NCBI GenBank assembly: GCA_011033025.1
Contig: WFMF01000541.1
Location: 47,873-111,872, forward strand
DNA length: 64,000 nucleotides
Reading direction: 5' to 3'
Origin: Beroe forskalii
Lineage: Eukaryota > Ctenophora > Nuda > Beroida > Beroidae
A model generated the notes under the pieces. The model ran no database searches. It worked only from the letters and a program-made list of their open reading frames with translations, and had not been told where the DNA came from. Both the position numbers and the translations under genes were made by a program. Positions 24,106-35,665 of this stretch are shown piece by piece (the stretch's first letter is position 1; each line of letters opens with the position of its first letter).

Positions 24106-25216
24106 GGGAAATTTAAAAAGGACAGAGGAATGATAGGACGCCACATAGAATATTCTGCACTGCGCCACAGATGCAAGGAACGATGAGAAGAACAGTTTTC
24201 CATTTTCATCAAGGATCTTTTATCTCTGCTTCGATTCATCTTTCCAACATCTCCACTAAAAAGAGTCAAAATCAAATAATTGTAGAAAATGAAATTAAGT
24301 GAAATTTCAATCGAGATTTTCGAACAAATCTACCACCAACTGACTGCCACTTAAATTCAGAGAAAAATGACATGTAGCAGTAAAAATCTAAGATAAAAAA
24401 TTAATTTCGTTGTCACAAACAATGCTGTAGAAATTGTAACAGAAAAATAAAGACATTACAAATCACATGATACATTACATTAACAAAAAATACGAAAAAA
24501 TCCGTCACATCACCTTCCATTCAAAATTACGCCAAAAAGTAATTGCTGATAATAGGGATAAATGTTACCGTTAAATTGTGTCCTAGACCTACCAAAATGT
24601 TCCCTTCAGTCAATATTTTTGAGTCGGACTGAGTAGTAACTCGAAAACAGCCATAGTTAATTTGACGACAGTCCTTTTAAAATTTTATTCGTTCTTGCAT
24701 GCAAATTGCAAGGACCCAGGATCGTTCATTCGTTCAGTTCAAATTGCTTGAATGTAGATATGTTCACTTTCAGGTCGAATTACTAAATTATGAAAGTTGC
24801 CTGAGACGGTTGATCATGATCATAATACGACGATTCATGAACCATTAAACGCTACGTAACATAAAGTCGAAGGGAATGAGTTTCCTGTCAAGTGGCACCA
24901 AAAATTATTGCATTCAATGTTCATTCATAAAAAGTCACCACGATACAACAAGCAGCAAATGGAAATGCCTGGCTTCTGCACAGTGATTCGATTTATAAAT
25001 GAATTTCGTTTTTATCCAACGCGAAATTAAATATCACTTTTACGTAGAAGTTCTTCACAAAAAGACAGCGCGCGGCGTAACTAAGCATTTCATGACTTGA
25101 AATCGATTTTGCGCGCGTATATTAATTGGTTTGGGAGCGCAATGCATCGGGAACGCGCAAAAGCAATGGAACGCGCGATGAAAAATAGTGAAGTGTATTT
25201 TTGATTGAGGATTACT
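24106..25216. other. Spacer between duplicated units, nothing recognised
   Basis: AT-rich sequence without exon-like ORFs. GC islands with gcgcgc words appear at 25065-25175, just before the second copy of the unit. Confidence 0.5.
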
Positions 25217-26500
25217 TTAATTTGTCAATATTTGTCCAACTTTGTTTTTTTTGTTTTTGTTTTTGTTTTTTTGTTTTTGTTTTTTTTTCTTAATTTGAAA
25301 TGCCAATTGTTTCAATATTAAAATAGGGTAAATTTGATATTGTGCATGTTATTGTGTGGTGTCATGTATATGGAGTTTTTAAATTAACATTAAAATCTGC
25401 AATATCAGAGTATCAGAGCTTTGAATAATGTGATTCTCATTACAACCCCCCCCCCCAATTGTAATATGCTAAAATATTTTGAAAATTTCAAAATTAACCC
25501 CCCCCCCCAATATTCAAGAGGCTTCGGCACCGCTGCCAGTAGCCGAGTGTAGATTTGTGTAATCTGTGGCATAGATTAGCGTATAGTAACACGACCAGTT
25601 GCACTCTTAATAAAATAATCCAAGTGGGATGAGTACTACTATACTTGAACTTTTCTACTCTACTAGGTCATTTTTTAATCATTCAGCATTAATTTATAGC
25701 TATACGAAAAGCAATTGTAGGAATTTCATCTTTATAATTTTAATTTCATTAGATATCAATAATTGTTTTATCTGTTTTTTATGTATTAATAATGCCCTGA
25801 TACATTATTGAGTTTGTATTTTACCAGCAAAGTTATGAATTCTGTGTTTATAAGTTATCAAACCTTTATAAGTTATCAAACCTTTCGAAAAACAAGAATT
25901 TTGGGTGGTCCTGACTCAAAAAAGGGCCAAAATGCAAGATAGTCGGCCCTGTGTCTGCAACTTAGTACCCGAACCTCCCCCGACTATTGCAATTTTGATT
26001 TCTCAGTATAATGGTTTTTTATCCGTGTGTTAAGAAAAGAAACTTGACTCGTTTTTTTAAATTATGACGCTTTTCATTCTGTACTTTAATATCAACCAAT
26101 ACTATGCTGATGCAATATGTTTGTTTTTAATTTCAATTGAATTATATTTTCATTGTATGTTCGAGGATTTTAAATTCTTAATAAGTATCATTATAATCAC
26201 CTGTTGTTTTTTAAATCTACACTTCTATTTTTACATTTTAGCGATAAGCTTTTCTTAAAGTTGTTTGAAATCAATATCTGTTCTCATAATTTACATTTTA
26301 CACTCATTATAATATCAATTCTTGCGTTTCAATCAGTAGCATTGTATGATGAAATGGAGAAATAAGAATGAAATAGGAATGAAAAAAGAATGAAAATCAA
26401 TCACGTGCGATTTTTCAAGTACTCACACTAAAAGTATATAACAATGTTTGTAAAATAAATACGCAGGAAACCCTCGAATGAACCATCTCATTAATTTCTA
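25217..26500 (+). repeat. Leader of duplicated 2.6 kb unit, copy 2
   Basis: A direct repeat of 21545-22810. The differences are mostly homopolymer lengths and 1-3 base indels, such as the two long C-runs at 25446-25456 and 25499-25508. Confidence 0.9.
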
Positions 26501-28090
26501 TACTTGGCCCGCCCCTCTAACTGTGTATCCCCCCGTAGCCAACTCACCATGTCTCTTGGTCCGCCCCTCTAACTGCGTATCCCCCGTAGCCAACTCACCA
26601 TGTCTCTTGGTCCGCCCCTCTAACTGTGTATCTCCCGTAGCCAACTCACCATGTCTCTTGGCCCCCCCTCTAACTGTGTCCCCATAGCCAACTCACCATG
26701 TCTCTTGACCCGCCCCCTCTAAAGCTCTAACTGTGTGTCCCCCGTAGCCAACTCACCATGTCTCTTGGTCCGCCCTCTAACTGCGCATCCCCCCCAGCCA
26801 ACTCACCATGTCTCTTGGTCCGCCCCCTCTAACTGTGTATCCCCCCTAATCAACTCACCATGTCTCTTGACCCGCCCCTCTAACTGTGTGTCCCCCGTAG
26901 CCAACTCACCATGTCTCTTGACCCGCCCCTCTAACTGCGCATCCCCCCGTAGCCAACTCACCATGTCTCTTAGTCCGCCCCTCTAACTGCGTATCCCCCG
27001 TAGCCAACTCACCATGTCTCTTGGTCCGCCCCTCTAACTGTGTGTCCCCCGTAGCCAACTCACCATGTCTCTTGGTCCGCCCCTCTAACTGTGTATCCCC
27101 CGTAGCCAACTCACCATGTCTCTTGGCCCCCCCTCTAACTGTGTGTCCCCCGTAGCCAACTCACCATGTCTCTTGACCCGCCCCTCTAACTGTGTGTCCC
27201 CCGTAGCCAACTCACCATGTCTCTTGGCCCCCCCTCTAACTGTGTGTCCCCCGTAGCCAACTCACCATGTCTCTTGACCCGCCCCTCTAAAGCTCTAACT
27301 GTGTGTCCCCCGTAGCCAACTCACCATGTCTCTTGGTCCGCCCCTCTAACTGCGCATCCCCCCGTAGCCAACTCACCATGTCTCTTGGTCCGCCCCTCTA
27401 ACTGTGTATCCCCCCTAATCAACTCACCATGTCTCTTGACCCGCCCCTCTAACTGTGTGTCCCCCGTAGCCAACTCACCATGTCTCTTGACCCGCCCCTC
27501 TAACTGCGCATCCCCCCGTAGCCAACTCACCATGTCTCTTAGTCCGCCCCTCTAACTGCGCATCCCCCCGTAGCCAACTCACCATGTCTCTTGACCCGCC
27601 CCTCTAACTGTGTGTCCCCCGTAGCCAACTCACCATGTCTCTTGGTCCGCCCCTCTAACTGTGTATCCCCCGTAGCCAACTCACCATGTCTCTTGGCCCC
27701 CCCTCTAACTGTGTGTCCCCGTAGCCAACTCACCATGTCTCTTGACCCCGCCCCTCTAACTGTGTGTCCCCGTAGCCAACTCACCATGTCTCTTGGTCCG
27801 CCCCTCTAACTGTGTATCCCCCGTAGCCAACTCACCATGTCTCTTGACCCGCCCCTCTAACTGCGCATCCCCCCGTAGCCAACTCACCATGTCTCTTGGC
27901 CCCCCTCTAACTGTGTGTCCCCCGTAGCCAACTCACCATGTCTCTTGGTCCGCCCCTCTAACTGCGCATCCCCCCGTAGCCAACTCACCATGTCTCTTGG
28001 CCCCCCCTCTAACTGTGTGTCCCCCGTAGCCAACTCACCATGTCTCTTGGTCCGCCCCTCTAACTGTGTATCCCCCGTAGCCAACTCACC
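26501..28090. repeat. Minisatellite array 2, ~51 bp unit, about 31 units
   Basis: The same unit and subtype order as array 1, but cleaner. The array ends exactly at ccaactcaccATGTCTCTAC, where the unit's own ATGTCTCT becomes the start codon of DNAAF3. Every unit therefore carries a copy of the DNAAF3 start-codon context. Confidence 0.95.
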
Positions 28091-29841
28091 ATGTCTCTAC
28101 TTGAAGGTGTAGGCCACCTCTCGTGGTGGGGTTTCTCTCCCGCCTCCGACCTGTCCTCCTACTGCTCACACAACAAGGAGGGTCCTCTGAGGGTCCTTTG
28201 CGTGGGCGCCAACGACCTCAGACACATCCTGCGACTGGTGAGTGGTCACGTGATGCACACTTCTTTTGTCACGCGACAAAAGGACACGTTTTTCACGTGA
28301 AACTTATTTCTCACACGTCGTTTAACTCTAAAATTGTTGACCCCGCTTTCATGAACCCTATTTTCAACTTTTCAACCCTACCTATTAAGAAGTTAAGATC
28401 TGCTGTCCTGTTGACCCCGACCCTAATTGACCTGCAAACCAAACTTCAGATGTGCAGTGGAAGGGAAGTGGAGGTCTATCTGATGGAAACCAACTTGGAA
28501 CTCTACTGCCGACATCTCCTCCTTCTTTCGGTCCTCCTCCAACCCTCTCACTTGATGGGACTCCAGGTAAATAGTGCAGGGGAATTCATATCTCCAAAAC
28601 CGAATACCTGAGGTCCCAACCCAGTTAATATGTCATGTGACGCCCCGAAATTTTTATGCTTTTCAAGATGTAGACACGTTATGGTCGGTATCTATCTAAA
28701 GTAAGCAACGTGCTGCATTTTCAGCAAGGAAAGGTCCATACGCGTAAGACTAGGGTGTTATGTGGTGGAAACTAGGTGGATACACCACGGTACTAAGGGG
28801 GTTGCGTTTTTCCAAGGCCTTTGTAAAAGTCAGGAGCTGAGTTATCTTCTTTGATTTGTAAAACAAGGATAATAAATTGTGAACAATCTAAGGATCAAGC
28901 CCGTAGACCTACAGATTGCATTATGGAAATTTAGCACACTTTAATGCATAATCTGTACACTTTACAATTTATAAACTTTAAAATTTAATGGTCAGTTTCT
29001 CAGTATACAAAACATTGTACAGGAAAAGACGGAGATGTACTTAGATCTCTATGGTAACAGTCACGTGAGATCAGCGAGTTTTAAATTCGTCAAGAACAAC
29101 ATTCCTAATTTCATCAGCCATCAGGTACTATTCATCGTTACGTTGGATAATTTAAATATACTTTTATAGTTCATTTAGAACTTAGCATCAATATACTAGT
29201 TTTCAGCAAAATTCATATTTCTTGTGTTTGCTCACTCAATTTGCAGTGAAAATGTTATCACTACAATTTAACTACTAGAATTATCAATCTACTTCATGCT
29301 CTATTACTCCCATTATTTAATCATAATGATTTCTTCTCTCATTGTCTCCTCTTTCCTCCCACAGGATGGTTACAGACGAGGATTATTTGCGGGATATCCT
29401 ACCCATGGTGGACTTGTCTCTTCTCAAGTTCAAAGAAAGGGACTTTATGGAGGGTATCTTCAAGTTCTGGGCAGCTTCCGAGACCAATGAGGAAACTTTC
29501 CCGGTGTGTGGAACATGGGCATGATTGGAGGGGTTGTAGATTTCGAGAATTGGCCCGTCGGCCCGATTCAATTGAAGATTGAAGAACTATAAGAAGGGTG
29601 GGGAATTCGTCGATTCAATGAGCAATCGTTAATTATTTACTTATTTCCCTAGATGTCAGCTTTCTGATTCTAACCCCCCTCTCTACTCAGATGGAGCGAC
29701 TATGGGATTCCCGGGTTAGGAGCTACCTTGGAGAGCGGTACGACGCAGGACGCAATGTGTTCGACATGGACTTCAGCATGAAGCTCAAGGAGAGGGCTAG
29801 CTTACTCGACTTCAACGAATACGCAACATGGAGGCAAACTG
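28091..29841 (+). CDS. DNAAF3: DNAAF3-like, dynein axonemal assembly factor 3, truncated to five exons
   Basis: Exons are 28091-28237, 28450-28566, 29023-29124, 29366-29503 and 29691-29841. The protein aligns in order with the N-terminal half of animal DNAAF3: WWGFSP near the start, VLCVGANDLRHIL (Rossmann-like methyltransferase-type start), LMETNLELYCRH, LSLLKFKERDFMEGIFKFWAAS, and ERLWDSRVRSYLGERYDAGRN. DNAAF3 works in the cytoplasm in preassembly of axonemal dynein arms, so the organism should have motile cilia. Two oddities: canonical splicing into exon 4 (acag|gATG) leaves one extra G, so exon 4 is off by one; and the C-terminal half is absent, since tandem repeats begin right after the fifth donor (phase 1). 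It is either a broken gene or an assembly deletion. Confidence 0.88.
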
Positions 29842-29849
29842 GTGAGGAA

Positions 29850-30070
29850 TAGAGTGTTTAATCTACAAAACTCAGTACAGAAGTCCCGTGATTTGATCCG
29901 TCCATATCTCTGTGTTATTATCATCTACAAATCTCATATCAGTACAGATTTGATCCTTCGATATCTCTTTGTTATTTCAATCTACAACCCACAGTACAGA
30001 AGTGCTGTGATTAGATGCGTCCATATCTCAGGATTACGCTGGTGTGACTTGTGCGAGTGTGCGACTTAGT
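29850..30070. repeat. Diverged tandem repeat (aatctacaaa..cagtacaga)
   Basis: About three units of roughly 65-75 bp share tccatatctctgtgttatt and caatctacaa words. They directly follow the last DNAAF3 exon found. Confidence 0.6.
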
Positions 30071-30655
30071 TTTTAAGTACGTGACATTTCTCACCCCAGA
30101 AGTACGTGACCGGTGACATTTCTTGTCCCAGGGATTAGTTTTGAAGTACGTGACATTTCTTACTCAGGAGTTAGTTTTGAAGTAGGTACGTGACATTTCT
30201 TACTTAGGCTTATAAAGACTATCACGTGACCAAGAAGGGAGGGGGACGGAGTTGGCAAAAAAGTTATATTCTGGAACCAGCTTCTTATAAAGACTATCAC
30301 GTGACCTAGAAGGGAGGGGACAGAGTTGGCAAAAAAGTTATATTCTGGAACCAGCTTGAGAATAAAGAGAACGACAAAGTAAGATGTCAGAAATTTCATA
30401 ACGAAATAATGACACTAAGTTACAAAGCAACGTTTCAATATCAATATGATCAACATACCATGCTAAGGGTGGAACCAGCTTCTTATAAAGATTAAAGACT
30501 ATCACGTGACCTAGAAGGGAGGGGACAGAGTTGGCAAAAAAGTTATATTCTGGAACCAGCTTCTTATAAAGACTATCACGTGACCTAGAAGGGAGGAGGA
30601 CGGAGTTGGCAAAAAAGTTATATTCTGGAACCAGCTTCTTATATGTACTTTAGAA
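30070..30655. repeat. Tandem repeat, ~79 bp unit (actatcacgtgacc)
   Basis: Units with cttataaagactatcacgtgacc...ttggcaaaaaagttatattctggaaccag start near 30208, 30284, 30481 and 30559, plus shorter 'agtacgtgacatttct' repeats at 30077-30205. Each unit has a CACGTG E-box. Confidence 0.85.
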
Positions 30656-31275
30656 GCGTAAGACGAACACGCAGACATTATAAAGCCCTGCGCGAGCAGG
30701 GCTTTATAATATTTAAATGTCGACAGCGAAGCTGGAGACATTTAAATGATTTAGAGTGCGAGGCGAAGCGAAGCTGAGCCGAGTGCTCTAAATCATATTT
30801 CTGCGGTGAGTCTGAGCTTCTAAAGTACTATAGTAGTCGAACGGTGTACACATGACACACCCTGTACATAACAAGCACACATTACCTTATATGGTAATAC
30901 ATGGTAATGCTTGTTTACATAACTAAAAAGCGCATAACTCAGCCGTTTTTGAGCAATTTTGATCAAATTTTCAGGATATTACGGGCAACATATGACCAAT
31001 ATAATCCTGAGTAGCTAACATTTTTGACCTTCAGAAATTGAGATATGACAAATAAAACCGTGGTTTTGTTTTAAAGTACCGCTTAATAACTGGTTTTTCG
31101 GTCATAACTCCGCTTCTGAGCTCAAAATGAATCTAAACTTCACTGAGATGTTGCTCTTATCTAGCTCTAAATATCCTGAAAGTTTCATCAAGTTTGCTCA
31201 AAAAACCTCGGAGATATGCACATTTTTGTAACGCAAAAGCAAAGGTCGCATAGATTTACTTATAGTAGTCTCACC
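30645..31275 (+). mobile_element. Dispersed repeat, copy 2, with short TIR element at its start
   Basis: tactttagaagc (30645) and gcttctaaagta (about 30817) are inverted ends of a ~185 bp piece. It contains the perfect hairpin ataaagccctgcgcgagcagggctttat (30680-30708) and gaggcgaagcgaagctgagccgag. From 30718 on it matches 15120-15700. Confidence 0.7.
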
Positions 31276-31415
31276 GGGGGATACCAGTGAGTAAGTGCAC
31301 AGACATATATGGTGAGAAAGTGCATTTAGCCAAATTTCAGAGATACCACCCACCCCATATTGCAGTTACTCACAATAATCCAATTAATACTAAGTGATTT
31401 TGCAAAAATTTTCAG

Positions 31416-34400
31416 GCACCACCCCAGAGATTAAGGAAGTGAAAAAGGAAGAAAAGTTTGTGGAGGGTGCCACATTTTCACGAGACCATGATGTCGATAA
31501 TGATATCTTGGACCAAATGTTGAACAAGCTCCTGAATGAAGGAGCCCATAAAGAGGCACTCTTTAAAGACCTTTTAGTTTACAAGTGAGGCTCTGTTTAA
31601 TGCCTTGAATACTCTTTCAAATTTACTCAATGAGGGATGGGTTTCAATTTTCATTAGTGTATCTTTTGAATTACGAAAGTACTATTCATATCATTTAATT
31701 TTTAGTTCCTAAATTTAATTTCATTCTCCTAGGTACTGGAAACTCCGACCACAGCCCAGCCCTGAAGAATTGGTTTCCCTTGCCACACTCCTGAACATGA
31801 CCATGGAGGGCATTCAGCAGGTTATATTGGGCACTATTATTTTAGAAAACAGTATACCATGTTCATAAATTCTATGTAAATACGTTTTATCATTATAAGT
31901 TCAAAGTCACTTGATTTTAGGTAAAATTCTATTATGCATCATCTTTTCATGCAAACTTCCTCAAGTTTTACTCGAATCGTCGAGTTGTGGAGTTGTCAAG
32001 CGCAACCACATGTTTCGAGGGTTGAATAAGATATGCTATCTTGCTATGCCTATAGATTTGTTTGAAACTTTTTGTATTTAGTACAGTTGGTAGTCGTTAA
32101 TCTAACGCAATTTCAGATAATGAGTAAAAGCAACTCTGATCTCCTGAGCATTTTACCTACCAATGATAGTTCTATCAATGAAACATCTGTCGACTGCTTG
32201 ACGGCCCGGAGAAAGATCCAAGAAATACTTGAAAAGTATCCCAAAGAGAGGCTCTGCTCTCTTGGCAAGGTTTTTGAAACTTCAAAATATTATCACTTGC
32301 ACTGATTGATTGTTATTGATAAATTTATTGCCTATGTGTGGCAAACTTGGGCAAAATATAACAAGTTATCTAATAAGTACTATGTCATTCACTTTCAGTC
32401 GAAACGTTTACGATTAGAGATCAGATGTGGTGCTCAGGAGGAAAATTTAGCCGCAGATTTGAGAAAATTAAAATTAATGATTGATAAGGGGTCAACAAAG
32501 ATAAATGATCCGTTGAAAGGTAAAAATTTTGATTGAATGAAACCTAAATTAGATTTAATCTTACGATGGGCGAATATATTAGATTGCGACTAATAAAAAC
32601 GAAAAGGCTAATTTTCATTTGATCTTCATTTTATCTTCATTTAATTCAGTCTTCATTTAACTGTTGTGCCAGGATCTGCAGCCACGATATCTGCTTGGCT
32701 CGAGGCTATCTCTATATTTCTACAAGAAGACAACGTTTTATCTCTACAACAAACTAAAGGTAAATGAATCACAATATGGTTAACACATCGAAGAAGTTGA
32801 TTTTGAGTTCTCTGGCATCACTTCATTCTGACACCAGTCTACACTCTACATTGACATCATTCTATTCTGACACCACTTTGCTCAATACTTAGATGACATC
32901 ATCTCATTCTGAAACACGTCTACTGAGTAAACTGACAACATTTCACTCTGAAACCAGTCTACTGTAACATATCTTCACTCTGACACCAGTCTAATTTGAC
33001 ACCAGTCTACTTTAGCACAAGTCTACTCTGACACCTGTCTACTCTGATACCAGTCTACTTTGACCCCAGTCTTCTCTGACACCAGTCTACTCTGACACCA
33101 GTCTACTCTGACACCAGTCTACTCTGACACCAGTCTACTCTGACACAAGTCTGCTTTGACACCAGTGTACTCTCACACTGGTCTTCCCTGACACCAGTCT
33201 TTTCTGACACTAGTCTACTCTGACACCAGTCTACTTTGACACCAGTCCACTCTGACACCAGTCTACTCTGACACCAGTCTCCTATGACACCAGTCTTCTC
33301 TGACACCAGTCTACCCTGACACCAGTCTACTCTGACACCAGTCTACTTTGACACCAGTTTACTATGACACTGGTCTTCTCTGACACCAGTATTTTCTGAC
33401 ACAAGTCTACTCTGACACCAGTCTACTCTGGCACCAGTCTACTGTGACACCAGTCTACTCTGACACAAGTCTGCTTTGACACCAGTGTACTCTGACACTG
33501 GTCTTTCCTGACACCAGTCTTTTCTGACACCAGTCTACTCTGACACCAGTCTACTTTGACACCAGTCCACTCTGACACCAGTCTACTCTGATACCAGTCT
33601 CCTATGACACCAGTCTTCTCTGACACCAGTCTATCCTCACACCAGTCTACTCTGACACCAGTCTACTTTGACACCAGTTTACTATGACACTGGTCTTCTC
33701 TGACACCAGTCTTTTCTGACACTAGTCTACTCTGACACCAGTCTACTCTGGCACCAGTCTACTGTGACACCGGTCTACTCTGACACCAGTCTACTCTGAC
33801 ACAAGTTTACTCTGACACCAGTCTACTCTGACACCTGTCTACTCTGACACCAGTCTACTGTGACACCGGTCTAATCTGACACCAGTACTCTGACGACTGA
33901 CACACTTCACTGTATCAGTCTGACACATTTAAATTGAAATCTCTCATCAGGACTAGATGAAGATACAGTGACAGAGATGGCTGCTGCACTAAGTTCTGGC
34001 AATATGCCAAAACCTGTCATTCAATGTTTGATAGACAATGACATTGACTGTACAAAATACATGGATTTAAATCTACGAACTCTCAATACTTGGATTACGT
34101 TACAAGATGAAAAAAACTCTTCACACGACGCTCGCAGTATATTGCCTTTTCACAATATCAGAATAAAGGCAGAGCCTGTTGAGGCAAAAGATGTGCTGCC
34201 TAATTCAATGGCGGTGACCGAGAGTTGTTACCAGGAAAACAAACCAACAATCTCTTCAAACATTCAAAATAATGAAGTGAAGGGCCATAGTTCTACTGCT
34301 TTGGTAGAAAATCTCAGATCAGAAAAGGATTCCACGTTCGCTGATCGAACGTTAGAAAAAGAGATTCAACCAAAGGAAGATGACGATGAATCAAAAGAGA

Positions 34401-35665
34401 TTCAACCAAAGGAAAAGGAAGATGAAGATGAATCAAAGGAGAACGCAATCAAAAGTCCGATGATGACCGACATGCATTTGACTGAAGTGAGGGACCCCAA
34501 TGAAACCAATGACCAGGTCCTTGGTGTTACGGAAGATGACGAGACAGATGAGACATTGGTAAAAACTGAAGATAATGCAGAAGAAGAACTTGTCACCTCC
34601 GCAGAAGAAACACTGGTTAAGACTGAAAATAAAGCAGAAGAAGAGCTTGTCACCTCTGCTCAACCGGACGAGGTGATAAATTTATTTCAAAATATCACAA
34701 TCGATTTGCAATTCGATGACTTTTTTTCTCGGATAATTTTTGTTATTGTGAAATCTCGTGAAATCATCTGTAATTCACCAGGAGGAAGAATCAGAGAATC
34801 CGAGATCACAAGATGAATCCGAGCCTAAATCAGCAGGTTAGTTTGTCACAGTATTTGTTTGTTTAGAAGCGTAGCCTGGTGAACTCAGTGAATGTCCTTC
34901 CTGAACGAGTATGTTAAACAAGGAACTAAAGCTGAGAGGTTCCGTTCAGTCCGAACAGCTATTGTACCAAGTGTTGCTATACGAAGTGTGTTTCTTAACA
35001 CAACCCTAGATTACATTGTGTTTGCTCATTAGGCGGTTTGGAAAGCTCATGGAAAGGATATAATGATATACATGTAAATGGTGGCTTAAACACAGTACCG
35101 ATGTGACATAGTATATGAAAAACTTTGACCTCTGTACCAATGCTATGTTTTGAAACCATGGTGTCACCTTTACCCATCGATTCAACGCCTCTACAGCCAG
35201 TCAATTGAAACTACTCTCTTGTTCCTGAAATATGCTAGCACATTGTGAGACTTGGCGCTTATGTTTACAAATTGTGACATTTTGTCCCAAATCGGGAAAT
35301 TTCAACGTCGGAACGCGCGAAATTTTTGACCACCCTGTATATAAAGTTGATTTCAGCATTAAAAACCCGCGTTGCCGCGCGCGCGCCGCGCAATCTCGCC
35401 ACATACAAAAACATAGGTATGATTCTGGAAATTAGCTGCATTTAGTCATGTTTACGATACCAGCTTGGCTCAAGTCCAAATTCTAAATACTGCTGCTACG
35501 TTTAAATAAAATCATTAATCTCCTATGACAGTTGAAGACTTTGATAAGAGGAGTAAACGCAGTGCTGCAGCCAAACGTAGTAAACTTGCGATGAGGAAAC
35601 CTGACAAGAAGGAAGAAGAATATGAGAAGTTAGAAGGAGGCTTAGTCAACTTGTTGTGGAGAGAG
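31416..35665 (+). CDS. KMT2A: KMT2 N-terminal exons, unknown fold, acidic linker
   Basis: Exons are 31416-31584, 31733-31820, 32117-32269, 32399-32519, 32673-32759, 33951-34672, 34782-34836 and 35532-~35665; the last donor is unresolved. Phases fit throughout. The segment spanning the first two exons ([20 protein letters not shown]) faintly resembles homeodomain helices 1-2, but I would not assign it. The 722-base exon is Asp/Glu/Lys-rich, with internal repeats EIQPKE and (E)ETLVKTE.[10 protein letters not shown]. The final exon is basic ([11 protein letters not shown]), a likely nuclear-localisation segment. Membership in KMT2 rests on phase continuity into the PHD exons; a separate upstream gene is possible. 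Confidence 0.6.

Noticed and set aside
22811-28090. CRISPR-like array (regular repeats)
   Set aside because: Units are tandem with no unique spacers of fixed length, and the context is a eukaryotic genome. It is a minisatellite.
26478-28112. Repeat-encoded ORFs on both strands (e.g. SPVANSPCLLVRPSNC series)
   Set aside because: They only translate the minisatellite unit, exist in both directions, and break wherever a unit changes length.
31733-31820. Homeodomain in the KMT2 N-terminal exons
   Set aside because: Only a faint helix-like similarity; no WFxN recognition helix.
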